Origin: Bradyrhizobium canariense | GTDB lineage: Bacteria > Pseudomonadota > Alphaproteobacteria > Rhizobiales > Xanthobacteraceae | Length of the DNA stretch: 64,000 nt | Assembly (NCBI RefSeq): GCF_019402665.1 | Contig: NZ_VSST01000028.1 | Location: forward strand, 1 to 64,000 | Direction: 5' to 3' | Shown here: positions 33,788 through 43,181 of the stretch, piece by piece | Numbering within the stretch: position 1 is the stretch's first letter | How the letters are laid out: each line of letters opens with the position of its first letter | Position numbers and translations under genes: made by a program | Notes under the pieces: model-generated | Databases searched by the model: none | Seen by the model: only the letters and a program-made list of their open reading frames with translations | Told to the model about the DNA's origin: nothing

Positions 33788-34633
33788 ATGAAGGTAGTGC
33801 CTTCGAGATCGAGCGGATGGGTGAGACCGGTGACGCCGCAAAAACCGGCTTCTGCAATCATCGAGATCGAGAGCGTCTCGCAGGTATTTCAGACCTCAGC
33901 GCGCAAGGACCATGTGGCGCTATCGGACATCTCTCTGGCGATCGAGGAGGGAGCCTTCGTCTCCATCCTTGGTCCGTCGGGCTGCGGCAAGTCGACATTG
34001 CTTTACGTCGTCGGCGGCTTCGTCAGCCCGACCAGCGGCTCAGCGAAGATCAGGGGACGGACGATCACGGGACCAGGGCCGGATCGCGGTCCGGTATTCC
34101 AGGAATTCGCGTTGTTTCCGTGGAAGACCGTGCTGGGCAATGTGATGTACGGCCCTCGCCAGCAGGGCGTGCGCACCACCGAGGCGGAAGCACAGAGCCG
34201 GGCCCTGATCGAAATGGTCGGGCTCAAGGGCTATGAGGACTTCTATCCCAAGGAGCTGTCCGGCGGCATGAAGCAGCGTGTGGCATTGGCTCGAACGCTG
34301 GCTTACCATCCTGAGGTTCTGTTGATGGACGAGCCGTTTGGCGCGCTCGATGCTCACACGCGAACGCGGCTGCAGAACGATCTGTTGAACATCTGGGAGC
34401 GTGATCGCAAAACGGTGCTGTTCGTCACGCATTCGGTCGACGAAGCGGTTTTCCTCTCGGACAAGGTCGTGATGATGTCGAAATCGCCCGGCCGCATCCG
34501 CGAGGTCATCGACATCGATCTGCCGCGGCCGCGCCGCCGCAGCGAGCTGCTGCTCGATCCACGGTACCAGAAATACGTTGTCGATATCGAGCGCATGTTC
34601 GACGAGGTCGACGAGACGGGATCGCGGTCGTGA
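33788..34633 (+). CDS. ABC importer ATPase (SsuB/TauB type)
   Basis: A 281-residue ATP-binding subunit. Walker A GPSGCGKST (about 57-65), Q-loop (VFQEFALFPWKTV), signature LSGGMKQRVALARTL, Walker B LLMDEPFGALD and the H-loop (FVTHSVDEA) are intact. It powers import with the two permeases that follow; its stop overlaps the first permease start (GTGA). The N-terminus before residue 20 is loosely defined. Confidence 0.9.
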   Translation: MKVVPSRSSGWVRPVTPQKPASAIIEIESVSQVFQTSARKDHVALSDISLAIEEGAFVSILGPSGCGKSTLLYVVGGFVSPTSGSAKIRGRTITGPGPDRGPVFQEFALFPWKTVLGNVMYGPRQQGVRTTEAEAQSRALIEMVGLKGYEDFYPKELSGGMKQRVALARTLAYHPEVLLMDEPFGALDAHTRTRLQNDLLNIWERDRKTVLFVTHSVDEAVFLSDKVVMMSKSPGRIREVIDIDLPRPRRRSELLLDPRYQKYVVDIERMFDEVDETGSRS

Positions 34634-35415
34634 CGTCGCTGGCGGCCTTGGGCAAGCGTGCCGCTCCGGTGTTTGCCTGTATCGGGCTTCTGGCGGCATG
34701 GCAGGTTGCCTCACTCGCGCTCAAGAACGACAGCTTCCCGACGGCGATCGAGGCGATCCGTGCAATCCCGGACATCCTCGGAGACAAGGAAGCTCTGAAC
34801 AACATCCTGGCCTCGCTCCGCCGCATGGCGGTCGGGTTTGGCATAGCGGTATCGGTTTCGATCCCACTCGGCCTGTTGATGGGCCGCAGCCGGGCCGTCG
34901 CGGCGTTCTTCAATCCGCTCCTGATGGTGATCTACCCGGTGCCGAAGGCCGCCTTGATGCCGATCATCATGCTGTGGCTGGGCGTCGGTGACATCACGAA
35001 GACGCTGGTGATCTTTCTCGGCGTCAGCCTGCCCGTGATCTATCACAGCTTCGAGGGCGCCAAGGCGGTGGAAGAGAAGATGCTGTGGTCGGGCGCCGCG
35101 ATGGGGCTTTCGCCTGCGCAGCGGCTGGTCCGGATCGTACTGCCGGCGGCGCTTCCAGAAATTCTGACCGGTTGCCGCACCGGACTCGTGCTGGCGCTGA
35201 TCACGATGATTACCAGCGAGATGATCGCCCGTCAGTCCGGCGCCGGCAATATCCTGTTCAATGCCCTCGACATGGGCCAATACGATACCGTTTTTGCGAT
35301 GATCATCATCGTCGGCGCGATGGGAATTTGCCTCGATGCGATGTTCGAGCGGGTCCGCGCAAGGCTGGTGCGCTGGTCCGAACCGCAGTTCGACATGCCG
35401 CTGAGCTTCTCATGA
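34630..35415 (+). CDS. ABC importer permease 1 (SsuC/TauC type)
   Basis: A 261-residue inner-membrane permease with six predicted helices. The EAA coupling loop is visible (EEKMLWSGAAMGLSPAQRLV, then ILPAALPEILTG). GTG start overlaps the ATPase stop; its own stop overlaps the next ATG, so all three are translationally coupled. Confidence 0.9.
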   Translation: MTSLAALGKRAAPVFACIGLLAAWQVASLALKNDSFPTAIEAIRAIPDILGDKEALNNILASLRRMAVGFGIAVSVSIPLGLLMGRSRAVAAFFNPLLMVIYPVPKAALMPIIMLWLGVGDITKTLVIFLGVSLPVIYHSFEGAKAVEEKMLWSGAAMGLSPAQRLVRIVLPAALPEILTGCRTGLVLALITMITSEMIARQSGAGNILFNALDMGQYDTVFAMIIIVGAMGICLDAMFERVRARLVRWSEPQFDMPLSFS

Positions 35416-36179
35416 TCCCGCAGCTTCGCTCCACTAGCATTATTCTTGGGCTCGCGCCGATCGTGCTGGTGATCGCGCTGTGGCAAGGCCTTGTGTCATT
35501 TGGCTTTGCGCCTGCGGTGTTGCTGCCGCCGCCGGGATATGTCTTCAGCAGGCTGCTTCAGCAACTCGTCACGTGGACGTTCCAGCAGGAGATCGCGGCG
35601 ACCCTGCTCCGGCTGTTTGCCGGCTTCGCGATCGCGGTCGTGCTCGGTGTCAGCATCGGCATCGCCGCCGCTGCCAGTCCGGTTATCAACGCCGTGGTTC
35701 GGCCGATTGTGCGCGTGCTCGCGCCTTTGCCCAAGGTCGCGCTCTATCCAGCATTGCTGCTGCTGCTCGGCTTCGGTCACGGATCGAAGATCACGCTGGT
35801 GGCGGCGGATGCGCTCTTTCCCATTCTCTTGTCTACCTATTACGGCGCGTCGACGGTGGAGCAGAAGCTGATCTGGTCGGCCATGGCGGCGGGAACGCCG
35901 CGCTATGAGATCCTGTTCAAGGTGGTGCTGCCTGCCGCGATGCCGTCGATCCTGACCGGTTGCCGGATCGGCCTTGTCATTTCATGCATCGTGGTGTTTC
36001 TGGCCGAGATGATCACGTCGAGCGACGGGCTCGGACATGTCCTCGTCACGGCGGCTCGGACCTTTCAGGCCGTCGATATGTTCGTGCCGCTGATCACGAT
36101 CTCGCTGCTGGGCCTGATCCTCAATGGCCTGCTAGGGGCAGTGCGCGCGTATCTGCTGCGGGGTTTCCCCGAAGCATGA
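35412..36179 (+). CDS. ABC importer permease 2 (SsuC/TauC type)
   Basis: A 255-residue permease with six helices and the EAA loop (EQKLIWSAMAAGTPRYEILF, then VLPAAMPSILTG). The two permeases differ from one another, so they probably form a heterodimer rather than being recent duplicates. ATGA overlap with permease 1. Confidence 0.9.
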   Translation: MIPQLRSTSIILGLAPIVLVIALWQGLVSFGFAPAVLLPPPGYVFSRLLQQLVTWTFQQEIAATLLRLFAGFAIAVVLGVSIGIAAAASPVINAVVRPIVRVLAPLPKVALYPALLLLLGFGHGSKITLVAADALFPILLSTYYGASTVEQKLIWSAMAAGTPRYEILFKVVLPAAMPSILTGCRIGLVISCIVVFLAEMITSSDGLGHVLVTAARTFQAVDMFVPLITISLLGLILNGLLGAVRAYLLRGFPEA

Positions 36180-36216
36180 ACTGACGAAGAAGAAACAGGA
36201 AGACCGGGAGTAGACC

Positions 36217-37263
36217 ATGCTGGCTGATCGCATCGAGGCAAAATGGATCGACGCATTTTGCGAGATTTTTGAGCGATGCGCCGTCAAGGCCGGCGATACC
36301 GCGGCGATCCTCTCGGAAACCCAGTCACGTGCGTTGAATGTTCACCTGGCGGAACTCGCGCTGCTGCGGATGGGCGCGCGACCGTTTCACGTGGTCATGC
36401 CGACCCCGCGTAACCGGAATATCGTTCCGGTTCGCTCGACAGGGGCAAGCGAGGCGATCCAGCGGCTCGGCCCGGTCATCACCGCGCTTCAACAGGCAGG
36501 CTTTGTGGTGGATTGCACCATCGAGGGCTTGATGCATGCGGTGGAGACACCCGAGATCCTCAAGGCCGGCGCGCGCATCCTGGTGATTTCTAACGAGCAT
36601 CCCGAGGCGCTGGAGCGGATGGTGCCGGATCCCGCGCTCGAGAAGCGCGTTCGCGCAGCGGCGAAGATGCTGCGTGGGACCAAGCGGATGCGGGTGACGT
36701 CAAAAGCCGGCACGGCGCTCGACGTCGATATGGTCGGCGCATCCACGGTCGGCGTGTGGGGCTGGACCGACAAGCCCGGGACGCTGGCGCATTGGCCCGG
36801 CGGCATCGTCGTCAGCTTCCCCAAGAGCGGAACGATCAACGGCACGCTGGTGATGGCGCCCGGTGACATCAACCTGACCTTCAAGCGTTACCTGACGTCG
36901 CCGGTGAAGATGACGCTGAAGGACGATTATGTCGTCGAGCTGGAGGGCGAGGGCACGGATGCCGCAATGATGCGTGCCTATCTTGCCGCCTGGGGCGATA
37001 GGGAAGCCTATGCGGTGTCGCATGTCGGCTTCGGCATGAATCCCGGCGCGCGCTACGAGGCGCTGTCGATGTATGATCAGCGCGACACCAACGGCACGGA
37101 AATTCGTGCCGTTTCCGGCAACTTCCTGTTCTCGACCGGTGCCAACGAATTCGCCGGCCGCTACACGGCGGGCCATTTCGATCTACCGGTGATGGGGACG
37201 ACGATCGAGCTCGATGGCGCCGCGGTCGTGCGTGACGGGGTGCTGCAGGACGTCTTCGGCTAG
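36217..37263 (+). CDS. NicX-like 2,5-dihydroxypyridine 5,6-dioxygenase family protein (M29 fold)
   Basis: A 348-residue protein of the M29 aminopeptidase fold that includes NicX, the iron-dependent ring-opening dioxygenase of nicotinate breakdown. The metal triad known for NicX (His265, His318, Asp320) has clear counterparts: His269 in SHVGFGMNP, and His320 with Asp322 in TAGHFDLPV. Length matches NicX. It would cleave a dihydroxylated N-heteroaromatic ring to an N-formyl maleamate-type product. It is last in the importer operon, 37 bp after permease 2. Substrate is inferred from homology. Confidence 0.78.
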   Translation: MLADRIEAKWIDAFCEIFERCAVKAGDTAAILSETQSRALNVHLAELALLRMGARPFHVVMPTPRNRNIVPVRSTGASEAIQRLGPVITALQQAGFVVDCTIEGLMHAVETPEILKAGARILVISNEHPEALERMVPDPALEKRVRAAAKMLRGTKRMRVTSKAGTALDVDMVGASTVGVWGWTDKPGTLAHWPGGIVVSFPKSGTINGTLVMAPGDINLTFKRYLTSPVKMTLKDDYVVELEGEGTDAAMMRAYLAAWGDREAYAVSHVGFGMNPGARYEALSMYDQRDTNGTEIRAVSGNFLFSTGANEFAGRYTAGHFDLPVMGTTIELDGAAVVRDGVLQDVFG

Positions 37264-38252
37264 CCGCGATCGAGCACCGGCGGCCGCGCCAGGTCAAAGT
37301 GCCGAAGCAGGTCGACCATGGCCTGAAGCCGTTTTGCCCGATAGGCGTCGATGTCCATGCCTGAATAGTCGAGAAAGCCTGCACCTGTGCGCAGGCCGAT
37401 CCGGCCCTCCTGCATGTTCCGCGAAATGACCTCCGGTGCACGATAGCGGTCGCTGCCGAGTGCGCCTTCGAGATAGCGACTGGCGTAGTAGAGGATATCA
37501 CCGCCACCCCAGTCGATGAATTCGAGCAGCCCGAGCACGGCGTAGCGGAAGCCGAAGCCGTAGCGGATCGCCTTGTCGATGTCTTCTGCGCTGGCAACGC
37601 CTTCCTCGACCATGCGCGCGGCCTCGTTCATCGCCAGCGCCTGGATGCGCGGGACGATGAAGCCTGGTGTCGCAGCGCAGACCACCGGCACCTTGCCGAT
37701 GCCTTCGAGTAGCGCCTTGACCTCGTCGATGACAGCGGGATCTGTGGCTTTGCCGGGCGAAACCTCCACCAGCGGAATCAGATAGGCCGGATTGAGCCAG
37801 TGCACATTGAGGAAACGGCGGGGATTCACGATCGCGCCTGAGAGGTCGTCGACGAGGATGGTCGACGTCGTCGATGCGATGATCGTATCGGGGCCGACTT
37901 GTTTTGAGGCCGCCCCCAGCACCTTCCGCTTGAGCTCGACGACTTCGGGGACTCCTTCGAAGATTATTCCCGCATCGGACAGTGCCACATCGCTCTGGCT
38001 GGCCGGCACCACCGAGACCCGCGCAATGAGCGGGTCGACATCCGCCTCGGTCAGTAGCCCCAGCTTCGACAGGCTGGCAAAGGTCTTCCTGATTTCGCCG
38101 AGAGCATCTGCCTCCAGCCTGGCGAAATCTTCCGCCGAGCGATCCTTGATGTCGATCATCGTGACCGTATGCCCAGCGTAGGCAAACGCGACGGCGATGC
38201 CGCGGCCCATGCGGCCGGCCCCGAGACAGGCGATGATGGCTCGGCTGGTCAT
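37260..38252 (-). CDS. 3-hydroxyacyl-CoA dehydrogenase
   Basis: A 330-residue NAD-dependent dehydrogenase. Rossmann motif CLGAGRMGRGIAVAFAYAG at residues 9-27. FEGVPEVVELKRKVLGAASK and STTSTILVDDL are family marks, with the catalytic His-Glu pair likely in LNVHWLNPAYL and VEVSPG. The C-terminal helical domain runs from about 185. Last gene of the five-gene minus operon from 42984; three bases after the opine-type gene. Its stop overlaps that of the NicX-like gene by 4 bp (tail to tail). Confidence 0.88.
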   Translation of the reverse strand: MTSRAIIACLGAGRMGRGIAVAFAYAGHTVTMIDIKDRSAEDFARLEADALGEIRKTFASLSKLGLLTEADVDPLIARVSVVPASQSDVALSDAGIIFEGVPEVVELKRKVLGAASKQVGPDTIIASTTSTILVDDLSGAIVNPRRFLNVHWLNPAYLIPLVEVSPGKATDPAVIDEVKALLEGIGKVPVVCAATPGFIVPRIQALAMNEAARMVEEGVASAEDIDKAIRYGFGFRYAVLGLLEFIDWGGGDILYYASRYLEGALGSDRYRAPEVISRNMQEGRIGLRTGAGFLDYSGMDIDAYRAKRLQAMVDLLRHFDLARPPVLDRG

Positions 38253-38255
38253 CGG

Positions 38256-39344
38256 TCAAAATCCCCTGCGAAGAAGCGTCTGCAAAGCGGCTTTGTCGAG
38301 ATGGCCAAGCCCCAGCGTCTCGAGGGTTCGGCCGCCTTGCGCAAAATCCTCACCGCAGATTGCGCCGCCAATGGCGAGGAATGCCTTGGCCAATGGCGTG
38401 GCCACGCCCGCCAGGCCGGCGACGGAGACCAGCAGCGATAGCCCAAGCCGTAAATCTTCTCTCATGTAGCGGTGCTCGGTCAGCACGATCCGCTCGCGCC
38501 AGTCGCCGGAATCGGTCAGCCTGTCATGCGAGCCGCGGCCGTACATCCAGATCTCGCCCTCCCTGGCGTAGTGATGGGCGAGCGGAAAATGCGGTGCGCC
38601 ATATCCGAACGCTTCACGCACGGCAATCCGTTCGCCGTCGAGCGCGTCGGTGACCCGGCGAATCGCGGCTTGCGTTCCTTCCTTGTGAATGTCCCACTTC
38701 TCGAAATGCTCGATCGGCCCTGCATTCATCACGATCAGCGGCGGATGGATAATCGGGCCTGCGTTCATCAGCGCACCGGAGAGAGCATCGCCGCACGGCT
38801 CGATCGCGCCGGGGAAAGCCTGTCCAATCACTTCAAGTGCGCGCGGCGCCTGATCGAGCGGGAAAACGCCGGCCGGCAGTCGCTTGGCGCGGATGGTGAT
38901 CGCGACCTCGAACGGCCCGTGCTTGCGGGTCAGCCAGGGCAAGGTCCCGGTCTCGGCAAAGCACGCCTTGGCGTGGTTGCCGGCATCCCGCGCAGCCTGG
39001 GCGAAGATCATCGAGCCAAACGTGGCCGGCGGCAGAAACACGACCTGTCCATCCCGCAGATGTGGAGCGAGCAGGCGCGCGATATCCGTCTGCGCGAAGG
39101 CCGGGGCGGGGCACAGGATCAGCTCTGCGCCGTTGACGGCCTCGGCGATGCCGGTCGTCACCAGCGCCAGTTTCACGTCGTGACGGCCGTTATGATCCTT
39201 CACCAGGATGCGCGCGCCGGCGGCGCGATGTGCCGCGACCTGATCTGCGTCGCGGCGCCAGAGTCGGACCTCATGTCCCGACAGCGCAAAATCGCCCGCG
39301 GCCGCGAAAGAGCCGTTTCCTCCCCCCAGAACCGCAATCTTCAA
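38256..39344 (-). CDS. Octopine/nopaline dehydrogenase-like NAD(P) protein
   Basis: A 362-residue protein with a Rossmann start (AVLGGGNGSFAAAGDFALSG) and a C-terminal opine-dehydrogenase helical domain (MNAGPIIHPPLIVMNAGPIE, then FGYGAPHFPL). Opine dehydrogenases make or split C-N bonds between an amino acid and a 2-oxo acid; bacterial relatives often have other substrates. Its ATG overlaps the stop of the upstream ligase (ATGA). In a pathway with an amino-substituted substrate it could act on an N-containing intermediate. Confidence 0.8.
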   Translation of the reverse strand: MKIAVLGGGNGSFAAAGDFALSGHEVRLWRRDADQVAAHRAAGARILVKDHNGRHDVKLALVTTGIAEAVNGAELILCPAPAFAQTDIARLLAPHLRDGQVVFLPPATFGSMIFAQAARDAGNHAKACFAETGTLPWLTRKHGPFEVAITIRAKRLPAGVFPLDQAPRALEVIGQAFPGAIEPCGDALSGALMNAGPIIHPPLIVMNAGPIEHFEKWDIHKEGTQAAIRRVTDALDGERIAVREAFGYGAPHFPLAHHYAREGEIWMYGRGSHDRLTDSGDWRERIVLTEHRYMREDLRLGLSLLVSVAGLAGVATPLAKAFLAIGGAICGEDFAQGGRTLETLGLGHLDKAALQTLLRRGF

Positions 39345-40864
39345 GATGCTTCTCCTTGCGCGCGCGATTGCGCATCAAGCTGCTTCAGCAGGAAATGCTG
39401 GACCTTGCCCAGCGCCGTGCGCGGCAGGTCGGTGACGAAAACGATGTCGCGCGGAACCTTGTAGCGGGCGAGTTGGGCCTGAAGATGGACTTTCAACTCG
39501 TCTGCTTCCAGTCGACGGTCGGATCGCCGGATCACGTAGGCGATGGGCACCTCGTCCCAGCGTGGATCGGGCCGGCCAATCACGGCGCATTCGCTGACCT
39601 CGGGATGTTCGAGCAGGACGCGTTCGACCTCCGCCGGATAGATGTTCTCGCCGCCGGAAATGATCATGTTCTTCTTGCGGTCACGCACCCAGAAATAGCC
39701 GTCCGCGTCGCACAGGCCGATATCGCCGGTACGATACCAGCCGTCATGCAGCGCATCGCGCGTGGCATCCGCATTGCCCCAATATTCGAAGAACACGTTG
39801 GGGCCGCGCACCGCGATCTCGCCCGGCGCGCCCGCCGGCACCTCGTTGCCGACCTGATCAATCACTTTCGCTTCGCAGCACAGGCCGGCAAGTCCGGTCG
39901 ATCCCGCGCGCGAAAGATCGCCACCAAGCCGGGTGTAGACTGCGATGGGACAAGTTTCCGTCGAGCCGTAGACCTGAAGCACGGGTACGCCGCGCGCCAC
40001 GAAGCGGTCGATCAGATGCGGCGGCACGATGGTCGAGCCGGTCGCGACGGCTTTGAGTGACGAAAGGTCGGTCGTAGCCCAGGCGGGATGCTCGCTCACC
40101 GCCTGGATGATCGCCGGCACCATCACGGTCAAGGTCGGCCGGTCCCGTTCGATGGCTGCAAGCGCGGTGTCCGGCGTGAAGCGTGCGTGAACCGTGACCG
40201 TAGCGCCCAGCTGGAGCGCCGCCGTGGTCTGGATGTTGAGGCCACCGACGTGGAAAAACGGCAGCAGCGTCAGCACATGGTCATCGGACGTCATGTTGTG
40301 CATGTGCTGGCTCATGACGCCGTTCCAGAACAATGCCTCCTGGCGCAGCACCGCGCCTTTGGGCCGTCCGGTCGTTCCTGATGTATAGACAATGAGGAGC
40401 GGACAGGAGAGATCAGTGTGCGGGTTGCGGCCGGTGCCCCGGCACCGAGCTAACAGGTTTTCGAACGTCGTGCCGCGCGGCGGCTCGAAATCGAGCCCGA
40501 CGATTGCGGTCCCCTCAAGCTCGGCGAGTACCCCCTCAAATGCCTGCTCGAGGACCAGGACCTTGGCGCCGGCATCGGTGAGGATAAAAAGCTGCTCGGC
40601 GATAGCCAGCCGCCAGTTCAGGGGCACCAGCATCGCGCCGAGTCGCGCGCAGGCATAAAGCAGAACCAGATAGTCCGGCCGGTTCAGACTGAGGATCGCA
40701 ACGCGGTCGCCCCGACCGACGCCGAGCTCCTGCTTCAACGTCGCCGCCGTCCGCTCGATCCGTGCAGCGAATGCCGCATAGCTCAACCGTTCGCCCTCGA
40801 AGGCGATGGCTGTCCTGTCTGGCGCGAACGCCGCGTTGCGATCGATCAGACTGCAGAGATCCAC
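39341..40864 (-). CDS. Acyl-CoA synthetase (AMP-forming, class I)
   Basis: A 507-residue adenylating enzyme. The P-loop YTSGTTGRPKGAVLRQEAL lies near 158, YGSTETCP near 300, GWYRTGDIG near 375 and the C-terminal catalytic lysine in RTALGKVQHFL. It makes an acyl-CoA from a carboxylic acid with ATP. This is a second ligase in the locus, distinct from the benzoate-type one at 51155, so it may act on a different acid or ring-opened intermediate. Two bases after the dehydrogenase gene in the same operon. Confidence 0.88.
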   Translation of the reverse strand: MDLCSLIDRNAAFAPDRTAIAFEGERLSYAAFAARIERTAATLKQELGVGRGDRVAILSLNRPDYLVLLYACARLGAMLVPLNWRLAIAEQLFILTDAGAKVLVLEQAFEGVLAELEGTAIVGLDFEPPRGTTFENLLARCRGTGRNPHTDLSCPLLIVYTSGTTGRPKGAVLRQEALFWNGVMSQHMHNMTSDDHVLTLLPFFHVGGLNIQTTAALQLGATVTVHARFTPDTALAAIERDRPTLTVMVPAIIQAVSEHPAWATTDLSSLKAVATGSTIVPPHLIDRFVARGVPVLQVYGSTETCPIAVYTRLGGDLSRAGSTGLAGLCCEAKVIDQVGNEVPAGAPGEIAVRGPNVFFEYWGNADATRDALHDGWYRTGDIGLCDADGYFWVRDRKKNMIISGGENIYPAEVERVLLEHPEVSECAVIGRPDPRWDEVPIAYVIRRSDRRLEADELKVHLQAQLARYKVPRDIVFVTDLPRTALGKVQHFLLKQLDAQSRAQGEAS

Positions 40865-40866
40865 CG

Positions 40867-42156
40867 TCAGTCGTCCGTTTCGCCGGCCTCGTACAGCGCC
40901 TCGCGCCCGATCCGGTCGAGGCAGAGCTCGGCTGTCCAGGGCAACATCAGCGAGCCGCAGCGGCTGTCGCGATAGATGCGCTCGAGCGGCAGCGAGCGGA
41001 GCATGGCCTGTCCGCCGCAGGTGCGGATCGCGAGCGCGGCGAGCTCATTGGCGCCCTCCATCACGGAATATTGCGCGGCATAGGCACGCAGTACCTGCTC
41101 CTTGCTCGGATTGGCGCGCGCCTCGGTGACGGCCTGGAACCAGATCGCCTTGATCTGCTCGAGCTTGATCTGCATCTGCGCGACCGCAATCTGCTTCGTC
41201 GGATACATCCTGCGCTTCACCGGCGGCATGCCCGGCACTTCGCCGCGCAGATATCGCAGGGTGAAGTCATAGGCGGCTTGAGCAAGGCCCATATAGGTCG
41301 GCGACAACGTCAGGAACATGTGCGGCCAGCGCATCGCGGCCTGGAAATAGACGCCCCGCGGCATCAGCGCCGAATCTGCCGGCACGAACACGTCCTTGAA
41401 CAGCAGCGTGCGCGAGACCGTTCCGCGCATGCCGAGCGGGTCCCAGTCGCCGACGACCGAGACGCCTTCCGATTTCGCAGGGATCGCGAGGTAAAGCGTA
41501 TTGCGGCGCGAAGCCTTCTCACCTTCCTCGATCTCGGTGCAGAGAACGCCGTAATAGTCCGCATGGCCGGAGAGTGATGCAAAGATCTTCTTGCCGTTGA
41601 CGATCCAGCCGCCCTCGACCGGCCTTGCTTCCGTGCCGAAAGCGACGCCGCCTGCCGCTGCCGCACCGCCCTCCGAGAACGGCTGCGAATAGATCGCGCC
41701 GTCCTCGACGATACGCTTGTAGTGGACTGCACGCCGCTGCTCGTGCTCGGCGCGGGTTTCAGCATCCATGTCGAGATCGTCGGCGAGCGGACCCGACCAC
41801 AGCGTCGAGCAGACATGCATGTTCCAGGTGAGCGCGGTCGCGCCGCAATACCGGCCGATTTCGGCTGCCGCCAGTGCGTAGGTTTGATAATTCGCCCCCA
41901 GCCCGCCATGTTTCTTGGGGATGGCAATACCGAGTAGGCCGACGCGATGCAGGTCGCGATAATTCTCAGACGGGAAGATCGCCTCGCGGTCGTAAGTCGC
42001 GGCGCGGCCGGCGAACACGCTCTGGCCGATCTCGCGCGCCCGCGCGATGATGCCGGCCTGCTCGTCGCTCAGTCGGAATGCGACGGGATCGAAGATCGGT
42101 GCATCCAGCGCGACCTTGTCAGTCGCGCCGATGGTCTTGCTGACTTGCATGGTCAT
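40867..42156 (-). CDS. Acyl-CoA dehydrogenase family protein
   Basis: A 429-residue flavoprotein. N-terminal helical domain, FAD-contact segment (QPFSEGGAAAAGGVAFGTEA), and a C-terminal domain with ANELAALAIRTCGGQAML and RDSRCGSLMLPWTAELC. The last element replaces the common IYEGT motif and marks a separate subgroup. It may oxidise an alicyclic or aminated acyl-CoA. It follows the hydrolase gene by 12 bp in the operon. Confidence 0.85.
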   Translation of the reverse strand: MTMQVSKTIGATDKVALDAPIFDPVAFRLSDEQAGIIARAREIGQSVFAGRAATYDREAIFPSENYRDLHRVGLLGIAIPKKHGGLGANYQTYALAAAEIGRYCGATALTWNMHVCSTLWSGPLADDLDMDAETRAEHEQRRAVHYKRIVEDGAIYSQPFSEGGAAAAGGVAFGTEARPVEGGWIVNGKKIFASLSGHADYYGVLCTEIEEGEKASRRNTLYLAIPAKSEGVSVVGDWDPLGMRGTVSRTLLFKDVFVPADSALMPRGVYFQAAMRWPHMFLTLSPTYMGLAQAAYDFTLRYLRGEVPGMPPVKRRMYPTKQIAVAQMQIKLEQIKAIWFQAVTEARANPSKEQVLRAYAAQYSVMEGANELAALAIRTCGGQAMLRSLPLERIYRDSRCGSLMLPWTAELCLDRIGREALYEAGETDD

Positions 42157-42168
42157 TGCGCAGTCACC

Positions 42169-42984
42169 TTAAGTTTTGATCGCGACGGAGTTCAGGAAGA
42201 GGCCGAGGGCCTCGTTAAAGGCATCGGGGCGTTCCAAGTTGGCGAGATGGCCCACAGCCCCGAGCTCGACATATTCCGCCGAGGGAATGTAGCTCGCCGT
42301 CTTCGCCATCATCGGCGCTGGTGCGTTGTTGTCCTTGGAGCCGGACAGCAGCAGCGTCGGGATCGAAATGTCCTTGAGGGTGCTGCGTTGGTCGAAGCCA
42401 ATCAAGGCCAGCATCATGGCGCGATAGCTCGCCTCGGGCACGCTTGCCATGCACTCGCGCGCAAGCTCCATTCCCCTGGGATCAGGATCGTCGCCCACCA
42501 GTTCCTTCACCAGAGAGGGCGCCAGCGACTTCATCGTTTCGCCGCGATCGAGCGGCCCGAGCCGTGCGGCGATAAACGATGTCTGCCAATCGCCGTCGGC
42601 CTTGCCGAAGGCCGGGCTGGTCTGCGCCAGCACGACCGCGCGCGCCAGTTTTGGGGATTGCACCAGCCATTTCTGGACGATCATGCCGCCGATGGAATGG
42701 CCGACCAGAATCGGCCTACTCGCACCAAGCTGCTCGATGAATTGCTGGAGCGCATCCGCCAGGGCAGCGATGCTGACGCTGGCGAGCGGCGCCGAGCCGC
42801 CATAGCCCGGCATGTCCCATGCAATCGCGTGGAAGCGGTCGCCGAATGTGGCAAGCTGCTGCCGCCAGGCCCGTGCCGCACCGCCGATGCCATGCAGGAA
42901 AATCAGAGGTGTCCCGCCCGGATCGCCCGCTGCTTCATAGGCGAAGCGGCCGTCCTTTGTTATCATTGGCGCAGGCTGCGACAC
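42169..42984 (-). CDS. Alpha/beta hydrolase (enol-lactonase or C-C hydrolase-like)
   Basis: A 271-residue cytosolic hydrolase. Oxyanion segment FLHGIGGAARAW near 30, nucleophile elbow VGHSIGGMIVQ (Ser about 95), acid in LSGSKDNNAP and histidine in VGHLANLERPDAF (about 246): a full triad. Similar to PcaD, MhpC and NicD-like ring-opening hydrolases. First gene of the minus operon, directly downstream of the operator-like site at 43041-43066. Confidence 0.85.
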   Translation of the reverse strand: MSQPAPMITKDGRFAYEAAGDPGGTPLIFLHGIGGAARAWRQQLATFGDRFHAIAWDMPGYGGSAPLASVSIAALADALQQFIEQLGASRPILVGHSIGGMIVQKWLVQSPKLARAVVLAQTSPAFGKADGDWQTSFIAARLGPLDRGETMKSLAPSLVKELVGDDPDPRGMELARECMASVPEASYRAMMLALIGFDQRSTLKDISIPTLLLSGSKDNNAPAPMMAKTASYIPSAEYVELGAVGHLANLERPDAFNEALGLFLNSVAIKT

Positions 42985-43040
42985 GCGACATCCTTTTGCT
43001 TGGCTCTTCGATGCTAACAGGCCTGTGAGGGATGGGAAGA

Positions 43041-43066
43041 GATAATTTTATACTTAAAGCAATTTT
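43041..43066. promoter_or_regulatory. MarR-type operator candidate S1 (divergent promoter)
   Basis: ATTTTATACTTAAAGCAATT lies between the minus operon (starts 42984) and the SDR gene (starts 43182). It matches the reverse complement of site S3 at 51083 in all but two of its core positions. Its position would let one protein control both directions. Confidence 0.6.
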
Positions 43067-43181
43067 CAGGCCGGTCGTCGGAGTACGGTTGTTCGCGGGG
43101 CCGAGTCGCGCTTTGTTTGCAAAAGTTTGAAGGTTAAAATATATCGAGAGGGCGATCAGCAGAATGCAAGGAAGCCAGCGC

